Assembly: GCA_902782225.1 (NCBI GenBank) | Contig: CACZMF010000023.1 | Location: forward strand, 1 to 35,910 | Direction: 5' to 3' | Source of the DNA: an uncultured Bacteroidia bacterium | GTDB taxonomy: Bacteria; Bacteroidota; Bacteroidia; Bacteroidales; UBA932 | DNA length: 35,910 bases | Part shown: piece by piece, positions 15,917 to 24,428 of the stretch | Layout: each line of letters opens with the position of its first letter | Position numbering within the stretch: the first letter of the stretch is position 1 | Notes under the pieces: generated by a model | Database searches by the model: none | Told to the model about the DNA's origin: nothing | The model's input: only the letters and a program-made list of their open reading frames with translations | Position numbers and translations under genes: made by a program

Positions 15917-16391
15917 TGAACGCATAAAGCTGGTTGCTGATGCTTTGGCAGAGCTTAATAGCGAAGTTATATATGTAGGAGGTGCGGTAGTTCAGCTGTA
16001 TTCGTCAGATGCCGCATCAGCAAATCCATCGACAACATATGATGTGGATTGTGTGGTCAATCTGACCACCTACAGAGAGTATAGAGAGTTTGAGAAAAAA
16101 CTCTATGCTAAACGTTTTTGCAATGACACATCAGAAGACGCACCCATTTGCAGGTACTTGGTTAGCGGAGAAAAAGACTTTGAAGACATCATATTTGTAC
16201 TCAATACATGTACACGCCTGCCTGACGAGGTTATGGCTTCACCTGACATCGAAGTAAGAAACTTTTTAGCATCTGAATTCTCTGACTTGCTCAAACGGCC
16301 TAATATCCGCGAAGAAATTGACTGCGCGCTATCCGAAGACGGTCGCTCTGGAATTGTTCTTGAAAGGATGGAAGCAATAGCAAGTGAATAA
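15897..16391 (+). CDS. Nucleotidyltransferase-like protein (putative toxin of the cassette)
   Basis: The 164-residue protein has the signature of a minimal nucleotidyltransferase fold related to AbiEii/MNT-type proteins. It has a GG turn in IYVGGAVVQLY (G28, G29) and an Asp pair D-x-D in TTYDVDCVV (D49, D51). A later acidic segment, KDFEDIIFV (D94, D97), may supply the third metal ligand. The usual role of such proteins beside an HTH protein is NMP transfer to tRNA or protein as a toxin held in check by its partner; this is an inference from family and context. It starts inside the end of the HTH gene. Substrate and toxicity are unknown. Confidence 0.72.
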   Translation: MSQLSNNERIKLVADALAELNSEVIYVGGAVVQLYSSDAASANPSTTYDVDCVVNLTTYREYREFEKKLYAKRFCNDTSEDAPICRYLVSGEKDFEDIIFVLNTCTRLPDEVMASPDIEVRNFLASEFSDLLKRPNIREEIDCALSEDGRSGIVLERMEAIASE

Positions 16392-16455
16392 TAACGACAT
16401 TGTGATACATAATACTAAGTCGATACTTACCGAATACTTGCAAAAAAAGGAATAA
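16384..16455 (+). CDS. Possible 23-residue ORF after the NTase gene
   Basis: A GTG inside the last codons of the NTase gene opens a 23-codon frame (MNNNDIVIHNTKSILTEYLQ and three more residues) ending at TAA 16453-16455. It could be a coupled third peptide, or the remnant of a longer NTase C-terminus after a frameshift. Its composition is plausible for a helix, but length alone gives no support. Confidence 0.2.
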   Translation: MNNNDIVIHNTKSILTEYLQKKE

Positions 16456-16484
16456 CCGTTATAACCGGGTCCATGATACTACAG

Positions 16485-16492
16485 TATCTTCG
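16485..16492 (+). promoter_or_regulatory. Possible -7 box for the phosphodiesterase gene
   Basis: TATCTTCG matches TAnnTTTG at 7 of 8 positions and ends 7 bases before the ATG at 16500. This places transcription initiation at or near the start codon and excludes the upstream ATG at 16473. No good -33 element is seen. Confidence 0.35.
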
Positions 16493-16499
16493 CGCTGTT

Positions 16500-18191
16500 A
16501 TGAAAACGATTGCCACATATTTTTCTACAGTTCTGCTTTGCATACTCGCTTCATGCACCCCAAGCACCCCCGATGATATCATTGACGACAATACGCCCGA
16601 TACGCCCGATACGCCGGAGCCCGAAGTTCCGGAGGTAGTGGTGTCTAAAGGTGCCTACAAGCATGTCGTCATCATAGGCGCTGACGGTGCCGGAGCGTTC
16701 TTCAAGGACACCGATACGCCCCGGTGCGACGAGATTTTCGCCGGAGGGGCCACGACGTACACGTGCAGGGTCGGGATGCCCTCCATGAGTGCCCAGGGCT
16801 GGGGCTCCATCCTCCATGGAGTCCTTCCAGAGTATCACGGACTCACCAACGACATCATCAAGAATACCCCTTATCCGGCGAACAGCCCGTATCCGTCCAT
16901 TTTCAAGGTGGTAAGGAACGCCATGCCGGATGCAGCGCTGGCCTCCTTCGTCGAGTGGAACCCCATCAATGTCGGCATCGTCGAGAACGGTCTGGATGTT
17001 GTAAAAGGGACTGGTGCCGATGACGCCGAAGTAACCGGCAGAATCCTTGAATATCTGGCTGGTAACACCCCCACACTGATGTTCGTCCAGTTTTCGTCCC
17101 CTGACGACATAGGCGAAACGTACGGTTTCGGCTCCGATATCTATCTGGCCACGATCAGTACGGTTGATGCGCTCATAGGAAGCATTTATGACAAGCTGAA
17201 AGCGAAAGGTGTTCTTGACGACACCCTGTTCATCGTCACGGCAGACCACGGAGGAATCAACAAGGGCCACGGCGGAGACACCGATGTGGAAAGAAATGTA
17301 TTCCTCGGGGCTTCAGGCAAGACTGTGGCTGACGGCGCAATCGTGGAGGCCGAAGCCCGCGACGTTGCGGCGATTGCCGCCTATGCGCTCGGGGTCGAGT
17401 GTCCTTCCACCTGGACTGGCCGCGTTCCCGCCGGCGTTTTCAAGGATGTCACGGAAGCCGACGCGCATAAGGATCCGGGAGCGGAGTACCGCAACCATCA
17501 GACGAAGCCCACTCCTGCCCTCAGCAATCTGCAATCCCTGCTCTCCGGACACAACGTGGTCGCTTACCTGCCTTTCGACGGCAGTATCGGTGACGCCTTC
17601 AGCAAAGTGACGACCACTTCCTCCGGCACCTTGACCTACGCCGACGCCTTCTTTGGGAAAGGCGTGGACCTGAATAACGGATATGTCACGCTGAAAGACG
17701 TCACGGTCGGCACCGGTTCCTTCTCCGTGGCATTCTGGCTTAAGGCTTCCCCGGTGACTCCGGAAAAGGCCGATCCGTCTCTGATTTCCAACAAGGACTG
17801 GCAGGAAGGAGTCTACAAGGGCTTTATCCTTTCATACAGGGGCACCCGGGACATCAAGTTCAACGCAGGTGACGGCGGCAAGAACAGGATGGACTACGTC
17901 CGGCTCTTGCCAACTAACTACGACACCGGTTGGATGCACGTGATCCTGACGGTGGACCGTCCGAACCGCAAAGTCCGCATTTATTACGACTTCACCTTTG
18001 AGGGGGAAGAAGCCGCAATACCAAGTTCGTTAGCCAATACGCCTTTCGACTCGATGGACCTCAACATCGGCCAGGACGGCACCGGCAAACTGGAATATAA
18101 GCTCCCCGCACGTATGGACGAGTTCATTATGACCTCCGATGTGCTGAGCGAAGCCGATGTCGCCGCCCTAAAGGCTTATTACGATAAATAG
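16500..18191 (+). CDS. Type I phosphodiesterase/alkaline-phosphatase-superfamily lipoprotein with LamG-like domain
   Basis: The 563-residue protein has the signal MKTIATYFSTVLLCILASC (Cys19), a Pro/Asp/Thr linker (to about 45), then a nucleotide pyrophosphatase/phosphodiesterase-like catalytic domain (about 50-310). Visible features are the first metal Asp in VVIIGADGAGAF, a nucleophile loop RVGMPSMSAQGWGSILHGVLPEYHG in which a Ser or Thr would be the nucleophile, and TADHGG...GHGG for the second metal site. Residues about 345-560 form a concanavalin A-like LamG module (LPFDGSIGDAF, SFSVAFWLKAS, WMHVILTVDR, ARMDEFIMT) that would bind glycan. The start at 16500 is preferred to 16473 because the signal peptide begins there. 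Its stop is 7 bases before the HTCS gene, placing it in the PUL. Confidence 0.83.
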   Translation: MKTIATYFSTVLLCILASCTPSTPDDIIDDNTPDTPDTPEPEVPEVVVSKGAYKHVVIIGADGAGAFFKDTDTPRCDEIFAGGATTYTCRVGMPSMSAQGWGSILHGVLPEYHGLTNDIIKNTPYPANSPYPSIFKVVRNAMPDAALASFVEWNPINVGIVENGLDVVKGTGADDAEVTGRILEYLAGNTPTLMFVQFSSPDDIGETYGFGSDIYLATISTVDALIGSIYDKLKAKGVLDDTLFIVTADHGGINKGHGGDTDVERNVFLGASGKTVADGAIVEAEARDVAAIAAYALGVECPSTWTGRVPAGVFKDVTEADAHKDPGAEYRNHQTKPTPALSNLQSLLSGHNVVAYLPFDGSIGDAFSKVTTTSSGTLTYADAFFGKGVDLNNGYVTLKDVTVGTGSFSVAFWLKASPVTPEKADPSLISNKDWQEGVYKGFILSYRGTRDIKFNAGDGGKNRMDYVRLLPTNYDTGWMHVILTVDRPNRKVRIYYDFTFEGEEAAIPSSLANTPFDSMDLNIGQDGTGKLEYKLPARMDEFIMTSDVLSEADVAALKAYYDK

Positions 18192-18198
18192 TCCGCCT

Positions 18199-21100
18199 CT
18201 GAAAAAAGCCGTTTTCATACTGATCTTGCTCTCGCTGATACCCCGGGCCGGCTATTGCCAGGCTGGGGCGGAGGACTGGCTAATTACCCGTCTCGACATG
18301 CAGGCCGGGCTGTCGGACAACTGCATCAACGACGTGCTGATGGATTCGCGGCATTTCCTCTGGATCGGCACCAACGCCGGACTTGACCTGTATGACGGCT
18401 GCAATATCGCCCAGGTCGCCTTTGCCGGGGTCAGCAGTGCCACAGTACCTGTGGTTTTCACCCTTGCCGAGGACTTGTCCGGAACCATCTGGGCCGGCAC
18501 ATCGGAAGGCTTGTATCATATCGACCGGGACCATCTTGAAATGCGGCACTTCGACTGCCCCGAACTTGGCACGGCGCCTATCAGGCAGATGTGTTTCAGC
18601 AAAACAAGCTTCCTCTGGGTAAACGTCAAAGGGCGCAACCTTGTGCGGCTTAACACAGCATCCGGCGTGGTCGAAACAACCCCTGTGGCCGCCGAAACCA
18701 TCTGCTGCAATCCCGAAGGAGCACTCTTCGCCATTACCAGGGACGGCAAGCTATACGTTTCTGCGGACGGCATGTCAGAGCCTGAGTGCCTGACGCCGGA
18801 AGGCAGCACAACAATACCCGGAACCGTTGTCTATCGAGCCGTGGCCGCCGGGCATCATCTCCTGATATCATCGATAGAGAACGAATCCGCCTGTGCACTG
18901 GACCTTCAGAGCATGCAGCTCGAGCCCCTGCCCTTTATGAACAGGATGAGGGATGCCATACAGCATTCCTCCGGGGAACTCTGGATTGCCGCCAGGGAGG
19001 GAATACACGTGATGGACAGCACCCTGACACTCACCCGCGTCATACGCCCCTTCCACGACAATTCTTTCAGATGCCTCACGGAAGACGGCAACGGCAGGGT
19101 ATGGGCGGGAACCCTTTTCGAAGGCCTGGCTCAGATCACGCCGGACAAAGTACAGTTCAGGCATTATTCCGACGCCTTCGCCGGCGGCCGGTTCAAGGCC
19201 AGGGGCTTCGTAGAAACGCCCGACGGCCGCATTTGGATTGGCAGCGACACAAGGGGCCTGCTCTGCCTGGATTCTCAGTCAGGCAAGGACCGCAGCGCCA
19301 GGCAGTTCCTCCCGGGGCGCAACGTCACGGGCCTGATGGCTGAAGGCTCCAGGCTCTGGGTCGGAACCATAGACGAAGACATCCCGGTGACCCTGATTGA
19401 TACCGAAACCGGACGTATGACAGCTTATCCGGAGGCCGGCAAGTCCGCCTACGCCTTCTGCAGGGACGTTTCCGGCCGGCTCTGGATAGGCGGCAAGGAC
19501 GGATTCATTGCAGGCCTTGACCGCCCCGACGGCAAGTTCACAAGGGAAATCTTCATGCCCGCCTCGCAAGTCTGCAGCATCATCTGCACCACGGACGGCA
19601 GTGTCTGGGTGGCCAGCATCGGCGGCACTATCTATAAATATTCCGGGAACGTCCTTTCCACGTACACCATCCCCATCGCCAACATCCTTACCGACATCAC
19701 CGAAGATGCCGGTGGACGGGTGTTCGTCACGTCCGAGGGCAACGGTCTTTGGGAGTACGACCCCGGTCAGAACGTCTTCCAGCCTCGAAATGGCACGGAA
19801 ATGCGCCTGCTGAAGATCTCAAGGGAAAAGGACGGCCGCCTGCTCTGGGTGACCGGAGCGCACGGCATCCTCGCCCTAAACCCCGACGACACCAAGCAAT
19901 TGCCAGTCATCCCCCGGGATGCCCTGGACGTCGACAGCTTCAACTACTCGTCCAACTTCATTTCTTCCGACGGCACGCTCTACGCTGGCACATCAGACGG
20001 CTTCATATCCTTCTCCGCCAAAGCCCTGAAGGAGCAGTCTTCGAGCCCTCACGCACCGGTCATTTCATCACTGTACACACTGTCTTCATCAGAGGACGCA
20101 GATGACGGCCATTTCATGTGTCCGGCATACCTTAACATAGGCCGCACGATACGCTCCTTTGCCGTGAATGTGTCCACGCTGGATTACGAGCGATTCCCAA
20201 GCCGTGAGCTTTACTGGAAAATTGACGGGTTCAACGAATGGACACCGGTGCAAGGCGGCACATTCACGGTCTACGACGTCCCCGCCGGAAAGTGGGACCT
20301 GAAACTGAAGGCCCTTTCCCTGTCCGGTGAAGAGAGTCCCGAGGCATCCACGGGCCTGAGAGTGCAGCCGCCTCTGCTGCTGAGCCCCGTGGCCCTGCTG
20401 CTGTATTTGCTCCTGTTCCTGTCGATCACAGTTGCAATTGCGTTTTTTTCGGACCGCAGGGCTAAAGTCAAAGCAGCGCGTGAACAGGAACGCAAACTGC
20501 TGGACTCCAAGATGGACTTCCTTTCCTCCATAGCCCACGAGATTCGCACTCCCCTCTCCCTGGTGCAGATCCCGCTGGAGGCGCTGATACGCAAATTCTC
20601 TTCCTCCCCGGACGGCTCCGTGCAGGAGAATCTGGATATAATGAGGCGGAACTCCCTGAAACTCAACGTTCTGATTAACGAGCTCCTGGACTTCCGCAAA
20701 CTGACCGACTCCACGTTCCAGATCCACCCGGAATTCCTCGACATAAGAAGTATCTTGAAAGATGCGCACCGCCGCTTCCATCCTATGTTTCTTCAGGAAG
20801 GCAAGACCATTACGCTTGGACTTCCGGAAGTCCCCGTGTACTGCGAAACCGACGTACGTTCCCTCGGGCGCATCTTCGACAACCTGCTCTCCAATGCTCT
20901 CAAGTACTCCGACAAGCACACTTCGATGACCCTTACGGTCAACGGAGGCGACGCTTCCGTCTGCGTGGTGAACGACGGCCCGGTGCTTCCGGAAGACGTC
21001 CGTGAGCTGATCTTCACGCCTTTTTACCGGTACGAAGACAATGTATCCACGAATGTGGAAGGCACAGGCCTGGGACTGTCCACCAGCCGCCAGTTCGCAA

Positions 21101-21996
21101 CCCTGCTGGGAGGGTCCCTTACTATGGATGACGACCTGAAGGTGAACCGTTTCATATTCACGCTTCCCCTTTCGTCGGAAGATACACAGTCGAATGCACT
21201 GCCGACGGTAGATGACAAGGACATGTCCGTGCTGGTCGTCGAGGACGACAAGGATATGGCACACGTCATCGGAAGCATTCTTGGCGACACCTACGGAATC
21301 ATCTATGCATCCAACGGCAAGCAGGCACTCGAAAAGATTGAGGCGGGGGCCTCCCCCACTTTGGTCGTCTCCGACGTTATTATGCCGGAAATGGACGGAA
21401 TCGCATTCACGAAGGCGCTGAAAGGCAACCTTGCCACGAGCCACATTCCACTGATCCTGCTGTCGGCAGAGGTGCCCGACGTCTTTATGCAGGAAAGCCT
21501 GGAGGGCGGAGCCGACGCCTACCTGGAGAAGCCGTTCTCGCCGAAAAAACTTCGCAGCACGGTGGAAAACCTGATTGAGAACCGCCGCCGCATCTACGAG
21601 TTCTATGTGTCCTCGCTGCCTTCAAGCGGCGAACTTCCGACCGGAAGGGTGTCGGCGATGGAGCAGAAGTTCCTCCGAAGCATACAGGAATACGTTTCCG
21701 CCAACCTGCACCGCAACATCACGCTGGACGACATTGCTGAAGTGGTATGCATGTCCCCGTCATCCCTATACAAGAAGATGAAGGAGTACTCAGGGCTCTC
21801 CCCTATGGAGTACGTGATGAAAGTGCGCCTGCACCGCGCCGTGGAACTGCTGAAGGATGATTCGGTATCGGTGCAGGAAGTGGCCTCCGCTGTCGGATTC
21901 AACACCCATTCCTTCTTCTCTGAATGCTTCAAGCGCGAATTCGGCATGACACCCCGGCAGTGGAGGCTCCGCAACGTCGCCAAACCGATGAAATAA
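18199..21996 (+). CDS. Hybrid two-component system (HTCS) regulator of the PUL
   Basis: This inner-membrane sensor-regulator controls the adjacent PUL. Domains, with residues counted from 18226: two-component regulator propeller repeats (about 15-620, recurring LWIGT/VWAGT motifs), Y_Y_Y domain (about 635-711), transmembrane helix (about 716-741), HisKA with phospho-acceptor H771 in IAHEIRTP, and HATPase_c with N-box DNLLSNALKYSD and G-box GTGLGLS. A receiver follows (about 999-1112, phospho-acceptor D1050 in VVSDVIMPEMDG), then a C-terminal AraC HTH (about 1144-1250). The only standard in-frame start near the signal peptide is TTG 18226, which gives MLSLIPR without basic residues. The frame upstream reads CTG-AAA-AAA-GCC (LKKAVFILI...), a much better signal peptide, so a CTG start at 18199 is inferred. 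Its stop is followed after one base by the EEP-GH27 gene. Confidence 0.93.
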   Translation: MKKAVFILILLSLIPRAGYCQAGAEDWLITRLDMQAGLSDNCINDVLMDSRHFLWIGTNAGLDLYDGCNIAQVAFAGVSSATVPVVFTLAEDLSGTIWAGTSEGLYHIDRDHLEMRHFDCPELGTAPIRQMCFSKTSFLWVNVKGRNLVRLNTASGVVETTPVAAETICCNPEGALFAITRDGKLYVSADGMSEPECLTPEGSTTIPGTVVYRAVAAGHHLLISSIENESACALDLQSMQLEPLPFMNRMRDAIQHSSGELWIAAREGIHVMDSTLTLTRVIRPFHDNSFRCLTEDGNGRVWAGTLFEGLAQITPDKVQFRHYSDAFAGGRFKARGFVETPDGRIWIGSDTRGLLCLDSQSGKDRSARQFLPGRNVTGLMAEGSRLWVGTIDEDIPVTLIDTETGRMTAYPEAGKSAYAFCRDVSGRLWIGGKDGFIAGLDRPDGKFTREIFMPASQVCSIICTTDGSVWVASIGGTIYKYSGNVLSTYTIPIANILTDITEDAGGRVFVTSEGNGLWEYDPGQNVFQPRNGTEMRLLKISREKDGRLLWVTGAHGILALNPDDTKQLPVIPRDALDVDSFNYSSNFISSDGTLYAGTSDGFISFSAKALKEQSSSPHAPVISSLYTLSSSEDADDGHFMCPAYLNIGRTIRSFAVNVSTLDYERFPSRELYWKIDGFNEWTPVQGGTFTVYDVPAGKWDLKLKALSLSGEESPEASTGLRVQPPLLLSPVALLLYLLLFLSITVAIAFFSDRRAKVKAAREQERKLLDSKMDFLSSIAHEIRTPLSLVQIPLEALIRKFSSSPDGSVQENLDIMRRNSLKLNVLINELLDFRKLTDSTFQIHPEFLDIRSILKDAHRRFHPMFLQEGKTITLGLPEVPVYCETDVRSLGRIFDNLLSNALKYSDKHTSMTLTVNGGDASVCVVNDGPVLPEDVRELIFTPFYRYEDNVSTNVEGTGLGLSTSRQFATLLGGSLTMDDDLKVNRFIFTLPLSSEDTQSNALPTVDDKDMSVLVVEDDKDMAHVIGSILGDTYGIIYASNGKQALEKIEAGASPTLVVSDVIMPEMDGIAFTKALKGNLATSHIPLILLSAEVPDVFMQESLEGGADAYLEKPFSPKKLRSTVENLIENRRRIYEFYVSSLPSSGELPTGRVSAMEQKFLRSIQEYVSANLHRNITLDDIAEVVCMSPSSLYKKMKEYSGLSPMEYVMKVRLHRAVELLKDDSVSVQEVASAVGFNTHSFFSECFKREFGMTPRQWRLRNVAKPMK

Positions 21997-21997
21997 T

Positions 21998-24340
21998 ATG
22001 ATCAAGGTACTTAGCTTCTTATTTACCCTGGCGATGCTGCCACAGCTGTGCTTTGGCCAGCAGGGCGGAGATGGGATTACTGTGGGAACGTTCAACGTGA
22101 GGTTCCTGGACGACAATAGGCCGGAGTATGATTATAAGTTCGGAGGACAGCCCTGGCCGGTGCGGCGTCCCGCCGTCAAGGCGTTTTTTGAGCAGAAATG
22201 CCCGGATATCATAGGCCTTCAGGAGGTCAGGAGAGCCCAGGCGGCCGACCTGGCGGAAGACCTGGGGGCAGAATGGTTCATTTATTGCCCCGGGCGGCTC
22301 AGCGGTTGCAGGATGATCCGTACTTCGGACGAGTCTGTGGGCGTGATGTACCGCAAGGCCCGCTTCAATATGCTGAGCCACGGATGCTTCTGGCTGAGCG
22401 AGGCACCCGCAGACACGGCATCGAAACGCCTCGGACAGCAAAGCCCCATTATCACTTCCTGGCTGCGTCTTGAAGAAAAAGCGCATCCTGGAAAGGACAT
22501 CTGGTTTTTCTCCGCGCATATCAGCTGGTCCGTGGATGCCAACCCGCAGCTTCCTGACCAGGAAGTCGAGACCCTGCTCACGCAAATGGAGAAGCTGACC
22601 GGGATAAAGCGGGAAGGGTTCAAAAACGCCCCCATATTCCTTGTCGGAGACCTCAACAACTCTCCGGACAAATCGGCCATCCAGACACTCTCCGGATGGT
22701 TCAACGATGCACGTCTGAAGTGCCCCGAATCCGAATCGACCGTCAAAAACACCTTCAACTGCTACGGAAAGGAGTCGAAAGCTTCCATCATCGACTATAT
22801 CTTTTACGGCGCAGGCAAACCGGTAGAATACATTGTTGACGATTCCTCCTACAGCCCTGACGTGCCATTGATTTCCGACCATTATCCGGTATTGTTCCGA
22901 ACGACACTTCCAGCCGCCCCGCGCGAGCGCTATTGCTTGACGCCGGAAGCTCCGGCAAGGCCGAGGTACAATGGTCCGGCGGTGCTTGGAGCAAGTCCCG
23001 GCGCCCCAATCTATTTCCGTCTGCCTTTTTCCGGCGTCAGGCCCATGAAATTCAGCGTTTCCGGCCTCCCTGAAGGGTTGACGTTGGATCGACAAAACGG
23101 CGTCATAAGCGGTTCAGTAGATGCGGGAGAATATACCATCAAGCTAAAAGCCAGCAACAAAGCAGGATGCGGCAAAGGACGGCTGACCCTCAAGGTCGGC
23201 GACACCATAGCCCTCACTCCGCCCATGGGATGGAACAGCTGGAACTGCTGGGGGCTCGAGGTCTCCCAGGAAAAGGTGTTCGCATCAGCCAAAGCCCTGA
23301 TTTCCAGTGGCCTGGCCGACTATGGGTATTGCTATATCAATATTGATGACGCATGGCAGGGCGCCTCCCGAAGCGACGACGGAACACTGCTTCCGAACGA
23401 GCGTTTCCCGGACATCGCAGCACTCGGAGAATGGCTGCACGGGAACGGTCTGCGCCTGGGAATCTATTCCTCTCCAGGCGCCCTCACCTGCGGCGGTTAT
23501 CTTGGCGCCCTCGGGCACGAAGAGCAGGACGCAGCCACATGGAATGCTTGGGGCGTGGATTACCTCAAATACGACCTGTGCGGCTATAGGGCAATCCTGA
23601 AAGAAATGCCGTCGGTCGGCAAGGCTGAGCATATGAAGCCGTATCTTGTGATGAAGGAGGCCCTCCGGAAACAGCCCAGGGACATATGCTATTCCATCTG
23701 CCAGTATGGGCTGGAGGATGTATGGACCTGGGGACAGGAAGCAGGCGGCAATCTCTGGAGGACCCACGGTGACCTGACGGATAAATGGGAGCGTGTAGTA
23801 CGCATCGGATTCGTTAAACAGCGTAATCTTGCCCCGTTCTCCGGCCCTGGTCATTGGAACGATCCGGACATGCTGGTCATAGGGAAAGTCGGCTGGGGGG
23901 AAGGCCTGCGCGACACACGCCTCACCGCCGATGAGCAGTACTCCCACGTATCCCTCTGGGCCTTGCTGGCAGCTCCGCTGATTATAGGCGGAGATTTGTC
24001 CTCCATCGATAAGTTCACGCTGAACCTTTTGTGCAACAACGAGGTGATAGCCGTCGACCAGGATCCGCTCGGGAAACAGGCCCCCCTGCTATATGAAAAA
24101 GAATCCCTGCAGGTATGGGGACGCCCTTTGAGTGACGGTTCTTACGCCGCCGGCATTTTCAACCTCGGCGAAGAAGACACAACCGTGAATATAACTGAAA
24201 TGCTTGAAGCGGCAGGATACACCGGAGTGGGACGCGCCCGTGACTTGTGGCGCCAGACAGCATGCCCGGAGACCGCAGGCATTCCCTCACACGGAGTGGT
24301 CCTTCTGAAATTCAATGCAGCCGGCAGCAGCCAAAAATAA
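21998..24340 (+). CDS. EEP phosphodiesterase-GH27 alpha-galactosidase fusion
   Basis: The 780-residue exported protein has the signal MIKVLSFLFTLAMLPQLCFG. The N-terminal endonuclease/exonuclease/phosphatase (DNase I-like) domain (about 27-305) has the family motifs TFNVRF, GLQEV, FLVGDLNNSP, IIDYIF and SDHYPV. A putative-Ig linker (about 330-400, SVSGLPEGLTLDRQNGVISG) follows. A GH27 domain (about 403-775) begins ALTPPMGWNSWNCWG. The nucleophile is D526 in YLKYDLC, the acid/base by analogy with human alpha-galactosidase A is D592 in LWRTHGDLTD, and the substrate-binding WNDPDML is intact. One polypeptide would thus remove alpha-galactose and cleave a phosphoester. It lies between the HTCS and SusC genes, so it should be part of the PUL. 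There is no lipobox; location is the periplasm or secreted. Confidence 0.9.
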   Translation: MIKVLSFLFTLAMLPQLCFGQQGGDGITVGTFNVRFLDDNRPEYDYKFGGQPWPVRRPAVKAFFEQKCPDIIGLQEVRRAQAADLAEDLGAEWFIYCPGRLSGCRMIRTSDESVGVMYRKARFNMLSHGCFWLSEAPADTASKRLGQQSPIITSWLRLEEKAHPGKDIWFFSAHISWSVDANPQLPDQEVETLLTQMEKLTGIKREGFKNAPIFLVGDLNNSPDKSAIQTLSGWFNDARLKCPESESTVKNTFNCYGKESKASIIDYIFYGAGKPVEYIVDDSSYSPDVPLISDHYPVLFRTTLPAAPRERYCLTPEAPARPRYNGPAVLGASPGAPIYFRLPFSGVRPMKFSVSGLPEGLTLDRQNGVISGSVDAGEYTIKLKASNKAGCGKGRLTLKVGDTIALTPPMGWNSWNCWGLEVSQEKVFASAKALISSGLADYGYCYINIDDAWQGASRSDDGTLLPNERFPDIAALGEWLHGNGLRLGIYSSPGALTCGGYLGALGHEEQDAATWNAWGVDYLKYDLCGYRAILKEMPSVGKAEHMKPYLVMKEALRKQPRDICYSICQYGLEDVWTWGQEAGGNLWRTHGDLTDKWERVVRIGFVKQRNLAPFSGPGHWNDPDMLVIGKVGWGEGLRDTRLTADEQYSHVSLWALLAAPLIIGGDLSSIDKFTLNLLCNNEVIAVDQDPLGKQAPLLYEKESLQVWGRPLSDGSYAAGIFNLGEEDTTVNITEMLEAAGYTGVGRARDLWRQTACPETAGIPSHGVVLLKFNAAGSSQK

Positions 24341-24394
24341 ATAATAGTTGCAATTATGTAAATAATTGGTGTAGCAATTTGCGGCTGTCCGGTT

Positions 24395-24402
24395 TATTTT
24401 TG
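24395..24402 (+). promoter_or_regulatory. -7 box for susC
   Basis: TATTTTTG matches TAnnTTTG exactly, 26 bases before the SusC ATG. The 88-base gap before SusC is A+T-rich and is the only sizeable gap inside the PUL, so an internal inducible promoter here is likely. The nearest TTTG (24378-24381) is too close for a standard -33 element, consistent with an activator-dependent promoter. Confidence 0.6.
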
Positions 24403-24411
24403 CATCAAATA

Positions 24412-24425
24412 GTTATCCGGATAAC
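24412..24425. promoter_or_regulatory. Perfect 14-bp palindrome in the susC leader
   Basis: GTTATCCGGATAAC is its own reverse complement and lies between the -7 box and the SusC ATG, 3 bases before the start codon. With no loop it cannot fold well as an RNA hairpin, so a dimer-binding DNA site is more likely. Confidence 0.55.
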
Positions 24426-24428
24426 CAT

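Noticed and set aside
20089-21444. Long minus-strand open frame (451 codons) opposite the HTCS kinase and receiver domains.
   Set aside because: It is a shadow of a high-GC gene; the plus strand carries all expected kinase and receiver motifs.
22019-23095. Long minus-strand open frame (358 codons) opposite the EEP domain.
   Set aside because: The plus strand encodes clear EEP motifs; the antisense product has no recognisable domain or signal.
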